Assembly: GCA_014529385.2 (NCBI GenBank)
Contig: CM043950.1
Coordinates: 154,918,045 to 154,982,044, forward strand
Source: Adiantum capillus-veneris
Taxonomy: Eukaryota; Streptophyta; Polypodiopsida; Polypodiales; Pteridaceae
Reading direction: 5' to 3'
DNA length: 64,000 bases
The notes under the pieces were generated by a model. It was not told the origin of the DNA, did not search any database, and saw nothing but the letters and a program-made list of their open reading frames with translations. Both the position numbers and the translations under genes were made by a program. Positions 34,701-46,875 of the stretch are shown here, piece after piece; position 1 is the stretch's first letter; each line of letters opens with the position of its first letter.

Positions 34701-36654
34701 CAGCCAGTTTACCAAATGTCAGTAAAAAACTTAACCCAGAACTTCTGCAAAATTTCATGTCAACTCTTTTTTCTCAATGAGATTATTTAATAGAAGAAAC
34801 TTGCAAACTAATCTGCTCAGGTTCCCATTACACTAATGCAGAAACATTACCTGGGAAAGAACAGGTATGGAGGCACCAGGAAGGACTGCTGCTTATTCAC
34901 ATATGTAAAAACAACCAGCAAAGCATGTTAGAAAGTCCACAATGACTATGACACCTCTTTGATGCATGGAAATGCGAGGCCATTCCTTTCCACGGTACAA
35001 CTTAGATTTCATATCAACGTCAACTGTGACAAAAAAAAACAAACTTCAACAGATGAAGGAAAGGGTGATTTGTACCAGCAGCTGTCATGCCGGAAGCAAG
35101 ACCAAGGGCTTCAAGCAATCCGACTGCAACGAAACGAGATTTTGGAAGCTTCAGCATCTCATCTGTCACTATACGTGCTCGATATCGTGCATATAAAATT
35201 GAAAAGTAAACTACAACGTACCTGCAATGTTTCAGAAAAACAACAGACATGCTTATAGAAACAAAGGGATGTAATTTGAGGAGTCTTGCATTCCATTAAC
35301 TGTAGGCTATGTGACATCAAACTGTCTCTATTTTGTTACATGTGGTTTACCTTTGCTTTCTAGGGACCCCTCCCTCCCTAGGCCTCCCAAAGGTGTTCAA
35401 AACACCCTTCCAAGAGAAAGAAGACATGTGGTTTACAGCCAATGGCTCTATGGTCAAGTCCTAAGAAACCTCATTGCGGTATACAATGGCTATAGCACAG
35501 CATGTGCAACTAGACCTGTCATCACCTTGTAAGAACTCTAAAAAATAAGCTCTTATATAGCATCACTAATCATTCCCAGTGATCGCACTCGAGCACATAT
35601 GCATGTCACTTTCGAGACCTGTACCTTTTAACACTAGCTCTAACAAAACGGAAGGCTGTTACAAGGACCTCTTCAGCTCAGTAACTGATACTGCGGTCCC
35701 TATATCCTTCAAACAACAAAACAGAAAGCTGAGTTTGGAACTATGTAATCTCCATGAAGCTCCAAAAATACGAAGAGAGAGCCCTTCAGAAGACTCTTGA
35801 CTTCTTGGGCCTGAATCTTGGCACGCCCACAGAAACATTTAAACCACTATAACCCTGCTGGAAAATCCATCCCTAGTCTGCAATTAGACAAACTAGCAAG
35901 CCGATAGCATTCTGTTAGAAAAGAACAGCCGCATTTTGCATATCATCATGCTGAATGGACTGACTTCTTAAAGTTAACAATATTTGAATCCATTTGCAAA
36001 TGATATAGCTAATAATCTTTGTTTGTCTTTCTTCAAACAAAAAACATAGAGGCCCTTTGTTTCATTGGCTTGCAGAAAGAAAACGGATTCAAAAGAAAGG
36101 AGAGAGGGGACAAATATAACTAACCCAAACGTGTTGAACAAAGCCAGGAAAAACGGGTACTCCTTCATGGGCACTAGAGCCATCTTGTAGAGCACTCTAT
36201 TTGCGACAGAGAATGCAACCACGAATGCAGCTCCGAGTGCAATCTGCAAGTCTTTTTGTGAGAACCAGATCCCTGCAATGCTGAACGCCTTCTCAGGGTC
36301 AGTTTCGCCATTATCAGAATTGGCTCCTCTTACCAACAATGCGCTTCCTTTCCTGACAGAAGTAGCATCTCTGAGTGAAAACCCTAATGAGGCAGGGAAG
36401 CCTGTCCTTGAACGTCGTGTTCCGGAGCCCCATGACTTGCTCGCAGATCGCGCTTTTGCAGAGGGAGTGCAAGGAATTGTGTAGAGCGCAGGATACAGAC
36501 GATGGAAGGCGCTCTCTGGACAACGTCGATTTACAGGAAGTGCGCAAGAGGAGCTCGCGGAGAGCAACATGGCATGCATGGAATGCGAGTCGTGAAGGTT
36601 GGAAACAGGCGCATGAGAGTGGTGACACTTGTTCAAGTGGCAGAGGCAGGGCAA
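31751..36654 (-). CDS. CLT: CRT-like transporter (CLT family), plastid-targeted, complete ten-exon gene
   Basis: Exons on the minus strand: 36654-36125, 35221-35076, 34888-34851, 34697-34582, 33526-33424, 33341-33306, 32700-32650, 32544-32421, 32325-32200, 31911-31751. They sum to 1431 bases: 476 residues plus TGA, with all phases consistent. The first about 120 residues are Ser/Arg/Ala-rich, like a transit peptide. The membrane part starts ALGAAFVVAFSVANRVLYKM; later landmarks are GLLEALGLASGM, LPGASIPVLSQ, KKRYSFNQIMGCG, AGLFWPFIMI, FVVNSFGSGFQ and LPLPFVGAPASLPP. These fit plant homologues of the chloroquine-resistance transporter, drug/metabolite-transporter-fold proteins of the plastid envelope linked to glutathione/thiol export. 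Nine introns; the eighth begins GC instead of GT. A later Met (residue 26 or 29) could be the true start. Confidence 0.93.
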
Positions 36655-37070
36655 CCTTTTCCCTCATTACATAGCCTAGGCCTACAACTGCATACTTCCA
36701 ATCTTCCTACGTACTCCTCTGCCGGGTCCTCTGCTATATCTAACATTGTCCACGAAAGCCCAAGATCTACGGTGCTCAATAATCCCACACTAAATCCGAT
36801 CTCCTCCCATGCTCGTGTGAGATATAGGTTGGCTACGTACTCTACTTGTCCTCCCCTCATAGGGTTCAAACCTCGCTCGTGATGCAAAGATTTGCTATAG
36901 CATCTCCTTCTGGACTAACTCCAACGTGATGCTCGATAAAGTGGGAGAGGTGGTACAAAAGGGCAGCGAACTTGGGCACATGAGAGATCTATCAGAAAGG
37001 GCGGGTCCATGTTGGAGATTACTTTTCACACCAGTTTAACATAAAAGGTTGTGTTTTGCCCTGTGGGTGA
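36655..37070. promoter_or_regulatory. Upstream region of the CLT transporter gene
   Basis: Probable promoter and 5' UTR by position only. No convincing TATA box was fixed; overlapping frames here are short and lack domain signs. Confidence 0.35.
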
Positions 37071-37077
37071 AGTAGAC

Positions 37078-37260
37078 ACTTGTTGGCATGGTTAGAGCAC
37101 CTGCCTAACGATAAAGGGGTAATGGGTTCGATTCGGGAAGGGGAAACGAGGCATTTCCCACACTCTTTTCTTAGGCTGTCATGAGAGTCTTGCATCGACT
37201 GTTGGCAACCGTAGATGCCATGGCTCGGGGTTATTAAAGACCCTATGTCCTTCAATGTCT
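37078..37260 (+). mobile_element. tRNA-derived SINE-like sequence
   Basis: TGGCATGGTTAGAGCACCTG is a good box A region and GGGTTCGATTC (about 37128) a perfect box B, spaced as in a tRNA, with an anticodon-arm-like segment between. The sequence continues about 120 bp past the tRNA-like head, and no complete acceptor stem is visible, so a SINE head or tRNA pseudogene is more likely than a working tRNA. Confidence 0.55.
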
Positions 37261-37264
37261 AGGG

Positions 37265-38438
37265 CAATGTATGGACATCAAGATTCTTCTTGTTATGGAA
37301 ATTCCATGGAAGTAGACCTGGTTGTTGTTGGTGTTCCAAGTTTATCTCATAGTCTGGCTAGAGGTGAGCGCAACATCTTCTGCTTTTATAATGCTCTTAT
37401 GCAGAAGAAGGGACTGGCGGCAAGCTACTTGAGAAGTGGGCCAAAGCTTTTAGCTTTTTTTTTTTCTTATTTATGGGCACAATGTTCAAGCATGTAGATT
37501 GGTAGCTAGTTGATTTTAATGGGCATTTTGCCCATTTTTGGCTTCTCTACAATTTTTATGACAAAAAATGTGAGCTACTTGGTAAAACATTGTCTAAAAT
37601 ACCGATAAATATACATAATCTCAAAAATTTGAACCGTCAATCAACATGAATTGGCAGTAAAGCGTTGATAAAAGGTCCTTGAGGGCAAGGCCTATGCTTT
37701 GTTTGCGCATAGAACAACCAAAAGTTCACCCTCACTTTACCAGAGGATACCACCTTGATCCCTTCTTTCCAAATCTTACCGAATTGACAAGATGGAAATG
37801 ATGTTCACAACCCCAAGCAATCTAGTAGCAAAATGACAAGTTCTTCAACACAAAATTTTCCATACTATTTCATATGTTGGTTTTGAGTAAGCTAGATGAG
37901 AACCACTACCCTTGTGGGTTATCTGATGCATCTTAGAGTGGTTGCCAAGGTCTTTTGTATAAAGTGCATAATCTATGGTAGAATCTTTTTATGCTCTTCA
38001 AACACATAAAGCGGAGGATGTCCAAAAAGCCCGTCTGACGCAAGGTTGCTCTAGCAATATGCCTTGAAACAAGTCATCAAAGAAGCAAGAATGTCAATGC
38101 CAAAGCCACATATGTTAAAAAAGCTCTAAAACATTCACAAGCCTTTAGTAAGGTGTTCTTTAAGGGTCTAAGAATATTTCAGAAGTGAAAAGTTCAAAAA
38201 ATGAGCTCTATACAACATTTTCGTCACTCGAGAAGCCCTTGTAACAAGAAACTTGAGCAAGTTAGTGCTAGAGGTATTCAAAATCTTCATTTAAAGATGA
38301 AGACTCCTTTAAAGATCTCTACGTAATTTTCAAAGATCAAACCGGTTTAAAAGCAACCCCGAAATCATATTTTTTGGTGTCTCAAGACCACACACAATTT
38401 CTTCCAACTAAGTGGAGACGCATACAATGGGAGAAAGA
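37265..38438. other. Unassigned DNA between SINE-like repeat and solo LTR
   Basis: AT-rich with short frames only; may include degraded retroelement interior, but I could not identify a domain. Confidence 0.4.
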
Positions 38439-38443
38439 AAGGT

Positions 38444-38934
38444 TGTCATAAAATCTAATATCTAACCAACCCAAATGATTTTCTCATATTAAAATTTGAT
38501 CATTTAATGTGGGAGAATAAACGAGAACAAGGGTTAGAATATAAACATGTGCTTAAAGATTTATCTCAACACCGGGCCAATGGTAAAGGGGTTCAAATGA
38601 GAGATGGTATGTCAAAGAGCAAAGCTAGCCAATGGAGCTTAAAAGACCTTAGGGTTAGCTTCATTAAAGACCTCCAAAGGTTAGTGTTAAAAGTCCTTTG
38701 ACCTTAGGTAAGCTAGGACTGAGCTTGAGGTGGGAACCCGGCCCAAGCTTGAGGTGCTTGATGACTAAGGTGCTTGTCGTGCTTGTTGACTAGGGAACTT
38801 GAGGTGCTTGTGGGAACACCACCCAAGCTTGAGGTGCTTTTTCACGCTCGGTGACTAAGGTGCTTGTTTTCCACAAAGTCAAAAGTATCCATACACAAAG
38901 GGGCGCGAGCCCTAAAGCTAGGGGGATGAGAGAG

Positions 38935-39007
<73 letters not shown>

Positions 39008-40045
39008 GGTGAGACCAAGTTTCAAGAGGCAGCAAAAGGACACATATCAAGACCCTACCCATGTTGCCCTCATGGTGTGTAACGCCTATTGATTGGCCTC
39101 CCAAGGGATCCAATGATAAATTAGTTAATTTAATTTATTGTTTTTGCATTTATCAAGTCCTCTCTCAAAGGGAAAAGGGGGACACTTGTCCCAAGACTAC
39201 CCTTGTTGCTTGATATACCTCTTGCATGTGATTGGCTAGGCCTGAAAGGGTCCAATGAGCTTCAAGCATGAGCTACAAGGGAGGGGGGGGGGGAAGGGGG
39301 GGGTCAACCAAAGCAAGAAGGGGGGCTGCTTGGGGGGTATACTCTCCCACACACACTCATACACACTCTCATGGTGTGAAGTGCAAAGTGCAAGAGTTCC
39401 ATCTCCTTTTCCAAGCTAGTAGAGAAGTTGAGAGCCTACTCTTGGCTATGGAATGCAAATCCAACCAAGAGCCATGCTTCAATGCTTAAGCTTGCCATCT
39501 TATCCATCTTCATTACTATGCTATTATGTATGCTAGCAAGAAGAGTGATGATAAGCGAGGAACTATTTCTTTCTCCGATGGAATGTTTCTTCTTCCTCTT
39601 CCCTACCCTCATTCCCCGCTAGCTCTCTGCACCTTCGAAGGTGTTTGAGGCCTTGGGACCGAGGCTTGGGATAGTTAATGCTTTTTGCAAAGTTTATGTT
39701 ATGCTCGTGATGCATGAAGCTTTCCATCTTCATTGCATCACCTAGGTCACAAGGAACACAAAGATTGTATTGTACCAAGTCTCTCTTGATGGGAGAATCT
39801 ATACTACAAAAGCCTATTGGAGGGGCGATCGGATCCACATAAATCCGGTCCTCAAATGTTGTCAAGTTCTCTAAACTCTCTCTCCTACAAAAGTTATTTT
39901 CATGCCAAGTTAATTAAGTACTATGATTATGTTGCTACCATCAATTAAGTTCGCCCTCTATGTTCTCAAAGTAGTCTCACAAAAATGCTTTCTCTAATTC
40001 TCCTAATTTCGATATTCTCAAAGTTCATAGGCCATTTCCATTACA
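38444..40045 (+). repeat. Solo LTR, same family as 25043-26600 (1602 bp)
   Basis: TGTCATAAAATC...CCATTACA is flanked by a perfect 5-bp target duplication AAGGT (38439-38443 and 40046-40050), with no element interior on either side. This is the signature of LTR-LTR recombination. It contains a long (AC)n run at 38938-39006 and a G homopolymer near 39283-39303, both expanded relative to copy 1. Confidence 0.92.
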
Positions 40046-40050
40046 AAGGT

Positions 40051-40640
40051 TCTGACACAAGTGATGACTCTTTGCCGATAATAAAAAAGATACTCACCAG
40101 GAACAATATATGTACATGTATGGATCATTCTTTTTTTTAATAAATTGCTCCATAGAGGAATCTAGCCTTTACCAAATAAAATAAATTGGTGGCATTACCC
40201 CGCCCTTATATCTTAGTCGACTTCAAGTATGATCTTATTAAGGAGACAGTGCACTATTCTCAATGTACTTCCTCAAACATGGCTAATAAAGATATGTTTC
40301 AATGGTGAGTCATAGCTACAATTCCATGTTGTTCCACATAAGGAGCGTGTGACACTTGCATGACTTTCTCACGAAGGGCCTAAGTACTACATAATTTTCT
40401 AGTGTAAAGAAGGCATTCATCATTTAATATGAATGTCTCTTGTGGTTTCTCATCATTGATGATGTCATAGCCTCTATGTGTGATCAATTTTGCTTTTTAC
40501 AACATGCACCTTATAATTATGTGAGCGTTTCTTATAAAAACACGATTAAGTTTTTTGAATTCATTCTTTTCAGAAAGCAAAATGCTTACAAAATAATGTA
40601 ATTAGGGTCTCAAGGATGCACAGACAACTTGGAGAAGATG
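40051..40640. other. Unassigned DNA
   Basis: AT-rich, no frame or repeat recognised. Confidence 0.4.
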
Positions 40641-40777
40641 AAGAAGCTCAAGGCACACAACAGAGAGTGTATTGCTTAGTGCACCGAGAGAAAGATAAGT
40701 TAACCCTAGAGTGATGGGTGTATATACAATGCACGGGAAAAAAATCTCCTAGTGAGGGAAAAAGTATCCTGAGGCGG
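40641..40777 (-). repeat. Possible LTR remnant of the copia fragment
   Basis: It lies downstream (minus sense) of the RNase H frame and contains TGCATTGTATATACACCC, a TATA-like site, as in a 3' LTR. No LTR ends were fixed. Confidence 0.35.
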
Positions 40778-40879
40778 TCATAAGTGAGGAAAAAAGTACC
40801 CCAGGGTAGTCCTAAGTGTGCTCACACACATCACTACCGCATATATGGTAGCAAATCCTGCATGGGAGTGATGCAATGA

Positions 40880-41590
40880 ATGAGAGCTAGTACATAGTGT
40901 ATAGGGAAGTGTGCCGTTAGGACATGATCCATCCACAAAGGGAAGAAATCCCAAATCTTTGCAGAAAGCTTTGAACTTCTCACGAGGCAATGCCTTTGTG
41001 AATAAATCTGCAAGGTTGTCTTGTGTTGGCACATAAGCCAAGTTGATCTCTCCTGTTCAGTCTCTCTATGAAATAGTGATAGTGCACCTCAATGTGCTTT
41101 GTGAAAGCATGAAAAGTTGGGTTCCTTGCAACTGCCAGTGCACTCTGACTGTCACTGTAGATGATGTTGGCAATCTTTTGTCCAACACCCAAATCATCCA
41201 TAAGGCATCTCAGCCATACACACTCAATCATACTTGGGAAGACTACCCTATACTCAACTTCACAACTAGAAATGGCCATAATAGGTTTCTTCTTGCTCAA
41301 CCATGATATGCATGAACTGCCGAGCATGAAACAAAAACCACTTGTGGACACTCGTGTGTCATAACAATCAACCCAATATGAGCTCAAAGAAGCATGTAAA
41401 TCAGGTGGCAATAATCCCCCCTTGGGATAAAACAACCCAAGATGTAAAGTGCCACTCAAGTAGGGAAAGATCCTTTTGACAATCCACCAATGCTTAGACC
41501 CTGGGCTATGCATAAATCTGATGACTTGTGAGACTGAAAGTTGAATATCTAGCCTCATATTACATACATTAATAATGCATCCAACCATAA
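40880..41590 (-). pseudogene. Copia pol fragment: RT C-terminus and RNase H
   Basis: The minus-strand frame from 41588 reads RFMHSPGSKHWWIVKRIF, TSGFCFMLGSSCISWLSKKK, IYSDSQSALAVARNP and TKHIEVHYHY, the RNase H region of Ty1/copia pol. A frameshift near 41045 puts the end, AYVPTQDNLADLFTKALP, into another frame. Upstream domains are absent. It is distinct from the copia element at 9705-17826. The hAT element at 41675 starts just beyond its upstream end. Confidence 0.85.
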
Positions 41591-42996
41591 TAGTCTACAG
41601 ATAAAGAGTGACATCAACAAGATCTCCAACACCATGAAGACTCAATTTCAAACATGTTTCCATTGGAGTAGCAACCCTGGGGTCCACTTTTCAAAAATAC
41701 CTATAGCACGTGTGTTCAAGAGGTATTTATAAAACCCCTCTACTAGGGATTTCAGCGACATGAGTACGATCGTGTGATTACGTTAATAACTCTAGTAACT
41801 ACACAAGAAAACATGTGATTACGTTAATTGTTAACGCGACTTTGATGATGACTTGCAAAAATCCTTAGAGCCGGTTAGCCCGCTGGGTAAAAGAATATTC
41901 CCTTTTGGGTCCCACTGAGGTTTTTTATTTTTTCGACGGGCCCACCAAGAAAATTAAAAACCCCGACGCGCTTAATTATACAAAGTAAACATCGTGCTTA
42001 TTGTGGTGCTTTGACTAGGCAAATCCCTCGGGAGTGTATCCAAGTGCCAGGTATTGTCATCTCCTTGTGAATTGACCTAAGGTTACAAGTCACATGTCCT
42101 TTTTTTGGCTGAACGTGATTCTTAATTTGGTAACCACTTCTAAAAATATTTAGTTCCTTTACCAAACATAAAGGTACGAAACTAAAACAATTGAAAATTT
42201 GGAGAGTCATGCTTGCAACAAAGCCATTGGTCCAAATGAGGGCTGTAATTGGTTTTAGAAGATGAGCATATGTAAATGACGAGTTGATAGTCAAGGGTTG
42301 GATGTCCTGTACTAGTGTACTGGGCATATAAAGATCCTTGAAGTCTTACATTTTTCACCATCATAGATTTGAGTTGATATACATTCTCACTACACAATAT
42401 AAGAGCTATAATCCTTAATTGGGTGAAAATAGCTTTTATATATTGAATTGGTTGCATAAGGGGGCTACAATCCTTGACTAGGTACAAGTAGTTCTCAATT
42501 GTGTGATTATATTGAAGATTTCTTTGCGTTATTTCATGCATTGCCCAATACAGAGAGTGCATTATGTATTATGAAAGATTAGTACTGTATGACATGACCA
42601 ACCATAGGTTTTATTGCTTTTGTGTGTTTTTTTGCAAACAACTGACATCGTTCAGTGTAGAAGTTGATTATTCTTTGTAGCATTTGAAATTAGATGTTTC
42701 TTATTGTTTGCAGATCAAAGAGGACGTATAAATAATCATCATAATAATAATTGCATTGAGAAATTCATAGCATTGTTGTATTTATTATGCCGTGCAGAGA
42801 GTGCATTGCAATGCGTATGTTTGCTCACAACATAGGTGATCGATATGTGGATTGACTAGTGTGCATTGAAAATCTCATATCATGTAGATTTTATTACTTT
42901 CCTAGTGAATGGTTTTTTAATATATATTGAAAAGAAGAAAAATGTTTTAAAAATTAAACATCTAGTTCTTTTGTCTTCAATTTTAATTTAAAAGCA

Positions 42997-45235
42997 ATGG
43001 AGCAAAATGTCGGCACAAGTGGTACGAAGAAGCCAAAGAATAAAAAAGCTGGGGTTATGCTCACAACATATGCGGTCGATATATGGAGTGGCATTGTAAA
43101 TTTTGCTTCACTCACAAAATCAGGTGGTGCACCACGTATTAGGGACCATTTTTTGGGTAATGCTAAATTTTTTTGTAAGAAACGTGAACATCCTTAGGCA
43201 CTTGCAATTGCAAAGCGTTTGAGAGAAGAGCTCGCCAAAAAAGGTGGCAAAAGACAGGAGATATATATCTCTATTATGGATACAAGTCACGAGCAGTCAG
43301 AGCCAAATATTAACTCTACTGATCCTGTGGTTACACGAACTAACCTTGGAGAATAGCCTACGCAGGGAGAGGAAATGTCAAGCACCGTTCCTTTTAAGCG
43401 TCACAATGAAGGTGGACTTGGTCAAATGCGTGAAAATTCATTGTATCAAAGCTTTCGGATACAGTCTCTACAAGAAGCACAAATTGCACTCGCCAAAGCA
43501 ATATTCTTCAATGGAAGTGCTCTCGTCATGGTAGACAACAATCATTGGAAGGTCGCTTGGAAGAAAATCGGTGAGTTTGGCCTAGGATTTTTAGCTCCTT
43601 CTTATCACACAATACGAAATGTTCTCTTGGACAAGTGTTACATTAAAGTCAAAGAGCGTGTTAGCAAAATAATACTTGGGGAATATTTCGCTTTCAGGAT
43701 ACACACTTGTGAGTGATGGTTGGTCAAATGTTCAAAGAAGACCACTGATCAATGTAATGTTGGTTTGTCCAAGGGGAGAAACATTCATAAAGGCGATTGA
43801 CAGTTCTGGTGCAATTAAAAGTGGCAAATATATTTTTGAGTTTTTGATTAATTTAATTATAGAAATTGGTGCTGAACATGTCATTCAAATAGTCATGGAC
43901 AACGCAAAGAATTGTAAAAATGTTAGTAAATTAATAAAGAAGTGCTTTCCACACACTTTTGCCAATGGTTGTAATACGCACAGCTTAAGTGCTAAAGGAT
44001 TGGTACACTAATGAAGAAACCACATGGTTCTCCAAAATAATTGACACAACGCGTCAGGTTGTGAAATTATCTTGAAATGACAAAGAGTGCTCAATTTGTA
44101 CAGAATGCGCACATCAGTGATGTTGAAACTCGGTTTTGCACACATTTTTATACATTGGAATCACTTCTCTGCAATAAGTGCGCTGTGATTGAACACGGCC
44201 TTTGATGAATGGAGCTTGAGCAAAAAGAAAAAATGAAAGAGAAAATTACATGTCTACATGACAACATAAACAAGGTTGCTTGGTGGAGGAGTGTAATGGA
44301 TGCATACCATGTAATGATGCCCGTTATATTTGCGATTCGCAACCTTGATCAAAAGGCGCCAAATATGGGCAAAGTGTGGATGACATGGTGGTCAGTCCAA
44401 CAAAGTCTTGAAAATCCCGAGGAGCTGAAAGAGTCTACAGTAGAGAAGGAGTGGCGACTACCGTTCGATCTCTGGCAAACATGAATGAATTTTGGCCAAG
44501 TATTTTCATGCAAGATGGAAGAGCGCTCATAGTCCACTCCGTAATGTGGCTTACATGCTTGATCCGTAGTATTGGAATTTAGATCTAATGTCCAATACAG
44601 AGATGGTCAGTGATTTCTATCATGTAGTCAACACATTCTACTCCAACTTTCAGGACCGAATTGATTGTATCAAAGAAATGAGTGCATTTATATTAAAAAA
44701 AGGTCCTTTTGCGAATGATTTTGTATAGTCAATGGCAAAAGAGCAACTTGCATGGAAGTGGTGGATGATGAATGGTGAAGAGCATTACTCGACCTTATGT
44801 CCCATTGCAATGAAAGTACTAGCAGAATGTGCAACAAACTCAAGTTCAGAGAGAAACTGGAGTATGTACAAGTATGTTCATAGCACTATTCACAACAGAC
44901 TACTAGCAGACATTGCAAAAAAATTAATGTATATGTTTTGCAATGAAAAAACATTGCATCACATCAAAAGTGCTGGCTACGAGGAGAAAATGCCAACCTA
45001 GTTGTATGATTGTCAACTGGAAGACGAAGAAGAGTTCAATGTCGGTGTATCTCAATGCACTATAGACGAAATAGAAGAGAATCTGGTAATACATGTGGAA
45101 GTTGAATTACAAGGAGACCCACAACACACAGACTTAGAACGAGATAACAACTTCACGAATTCAATATATCTTGAGAGTAGAAGGAAGATTGTATCAAAAA
45201 CCATTATAAAAGAGCTTGTATTGAATGTGTTTTGA
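42997..45235 (+). pseudogene. hAT transposase (BED-like finger, DUF659, C-terminal dimerisation domain), decayed
   Basis: Consecutive plus-strand pieces: an N-terminal BED-like finger remnant with SGGAPRIRDHFLG near 43120 (the CxxC part, CKFC, is readable only in a neighbouring frame); a DUF659-type core from 43375 with GYTLVSDGWSNVQRRPLINV, VMDNAKNCKN and THSLS; a downstream piece from 44209; and the dimerisation region from 44732 with LCPIAMKVLAECATNSSSER and HNRLL. This is the domain order of plant hAT transposases, which excise and reinsert the element. At least four frame breaks or stops prevent function. The tail past 45001 may be C-terminal. Confidence 0.82.
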
Positions 45236-45439
45236 TAATATACAATGTTTCATATTTGTGATTAGACATAGTTTGTCGATCTCAATTGATATGCTCAGAA
45301 CCAGCATCTTGGTCACCAAACAAATTTCTTATCGTGCTAGGGTATCTTGGCGGGTTTGCTTGAATTTATACTCATTTGCCATGCCAAATATAACATATAT
45401 TCCTTGTGGAATATCTTGTGAACAGATTGTGCATCAGCT

Positions 45440-46322
45440 ACTATTTTGCATCAAACGAATAAGACAGACGAAGTGATAATAATGACCACATGTCAATGTA
45501 TAGTATCCACTCCATCCATCAAAATTCTTGTAGCAAACTAGACATTGGGAAGATGAAGATGTATCCGAAGTAGATGAGGGGACCAAATTTGGATGTAGGA
45601 CAAGGTGACTGAGGTGTGTCCCTTGTACAGGTGGAGGATTCACTCGCTGTGTCAAATTCTGAGCGTCTTGGCTTAAGCGGTGAATACTTTTCTCCATCTG
45701 GACCTGTGAGGGTTGGGGTGTTTGGGTGGCTATAGAAAGTTGTTTTATTTCTACATCTTTCTCTGCCAGTTATGTCGTGTAAATATCTTTCTCTCTCTTT
45801 AACTTTGGGTCGACGCCTTCAACTATCAATGCCAGCTCATCTCGGGTGAAAGTGACACAACTCTCCTTGATATCATGGGTGGCAGCAGTTGTCTCCTTCG
45901 ACAAAAAGTCTACTTAGTACTGGTCGCTGCTGCACAAAATGAACATATAACATTTTTGCAAAATATAATGCACAATCTGCATTGTGGAGTGGATGACCAT
46001 AAACTTCCAAGTAGATCCTCTCAGCATTTTGCTTGATCGCTTCGTGGAGGCACTTCCATATCTTCCACCTTCCTTTCTTTATCTCCGCATCCTCACATGG
46101 CCATATTGTTTTGATCATGTCCTTGGTCACTTCTTTATTGATCTCTTTTCATTGCATATGATTTGGATTTGCCTATTTTGAAAGTCGTGGAGCAATGCGT
46201 GTCGCTTGCTGTGCCGACATACCGTGCGCTAGAAACTTCATGCACTGAAATGCATAAACAACCGCTTGATGTTGATCATCAAGCACTGATTGGGTGCCAC
46301 AAACTTGTTCTTCATCGGCCAT
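45440..46322 (-). pseudogene. RING-like-finger gene carried in the hAT element, decayed
   Basis: A minus-strand ATG at 46322 (MADEEQVCGTQ) opens a frame interrupted by two stops, followed by KGRWKIWKCLHEAIKQNAER, then after further breaks a charged, probably coiled segment (LAEKDVEIKQL) and a C-terminal CLVCYKNF...TCGHYYHFVC motif (about 45645-45560). The spacing C-x2-C-x13-C-x-H-x2-H-x2-C fits the first six ligands of a RING-H2 or related cross-brace finger; the last C-x2-C pair is not seen. It lies downstream of the kinase-like gene on the same strand and could be its neighbour or its 3' part. I do not recognise the N-terminal half. Confidence 0.5.
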
Positions 46323-46875
46323 TTTATCTTAGAGCTGCAATGGACAAATAACAAATATTTAGTATCATTGACAAAAATATATTCTCATGATTTAGCAGTC
46401 TCACAGATACACAAAGCAGACCAGTCTTGTCCACTACATAAGACGTCGTAAACCGACTAAATCAAATCACAAATGATGCGACTAAACAAAATCACAATGG
46501 ACGGACCCAATTGAACCACAAGAAAATTTTGAAATATCCCGGATAACACGACAAATTTGAAACTACTAAAGATAATTGATCCGATTAAAATACAAGACAG
46601 TTGATCCGATAGAAATACAAGACATGACTCAATGAGGTGAACCACCCCAAACCACATAATACACATCAATACAAATGAAATACCTCGGAAAAGAAACATG
46701 TATATCACATGTTGAGGCCGGATAAAAAGATGGTGCAAGTTCAACAAGCGGTCGTTGGACAGGATTAAGGTCTCTCTTTAAATGTTTTTTGAAAAATATC
46801 AAACATCAGATGCATTTATTCTATTTTCCCTCTCTGCTAACATCATCCAATAGTCTACTTTAATCTGAATGGCCC

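Noticed and set aside
36278-36882. Plus-strand frames opposite the first exon of the transporter
   Set aside because: Shadow frames of a GC-richer coding exon; the minus-strand frame fits a ten-exon gene with consistent phases.
37078-37150. Functional tRNA gene
   Set aside because: Boxes A and B are good but I could not form a 7-bp acceptor stem, and similarity-like sequence continues past the 3' end; more likely a SINE or pseudogene.
41998-42562. Two overlapping minus-strand frames of 109 and 126 codons
   Set aside because: No domain; they overlap in different frames inside the left arm of the hAT element. Treated as chance frames.
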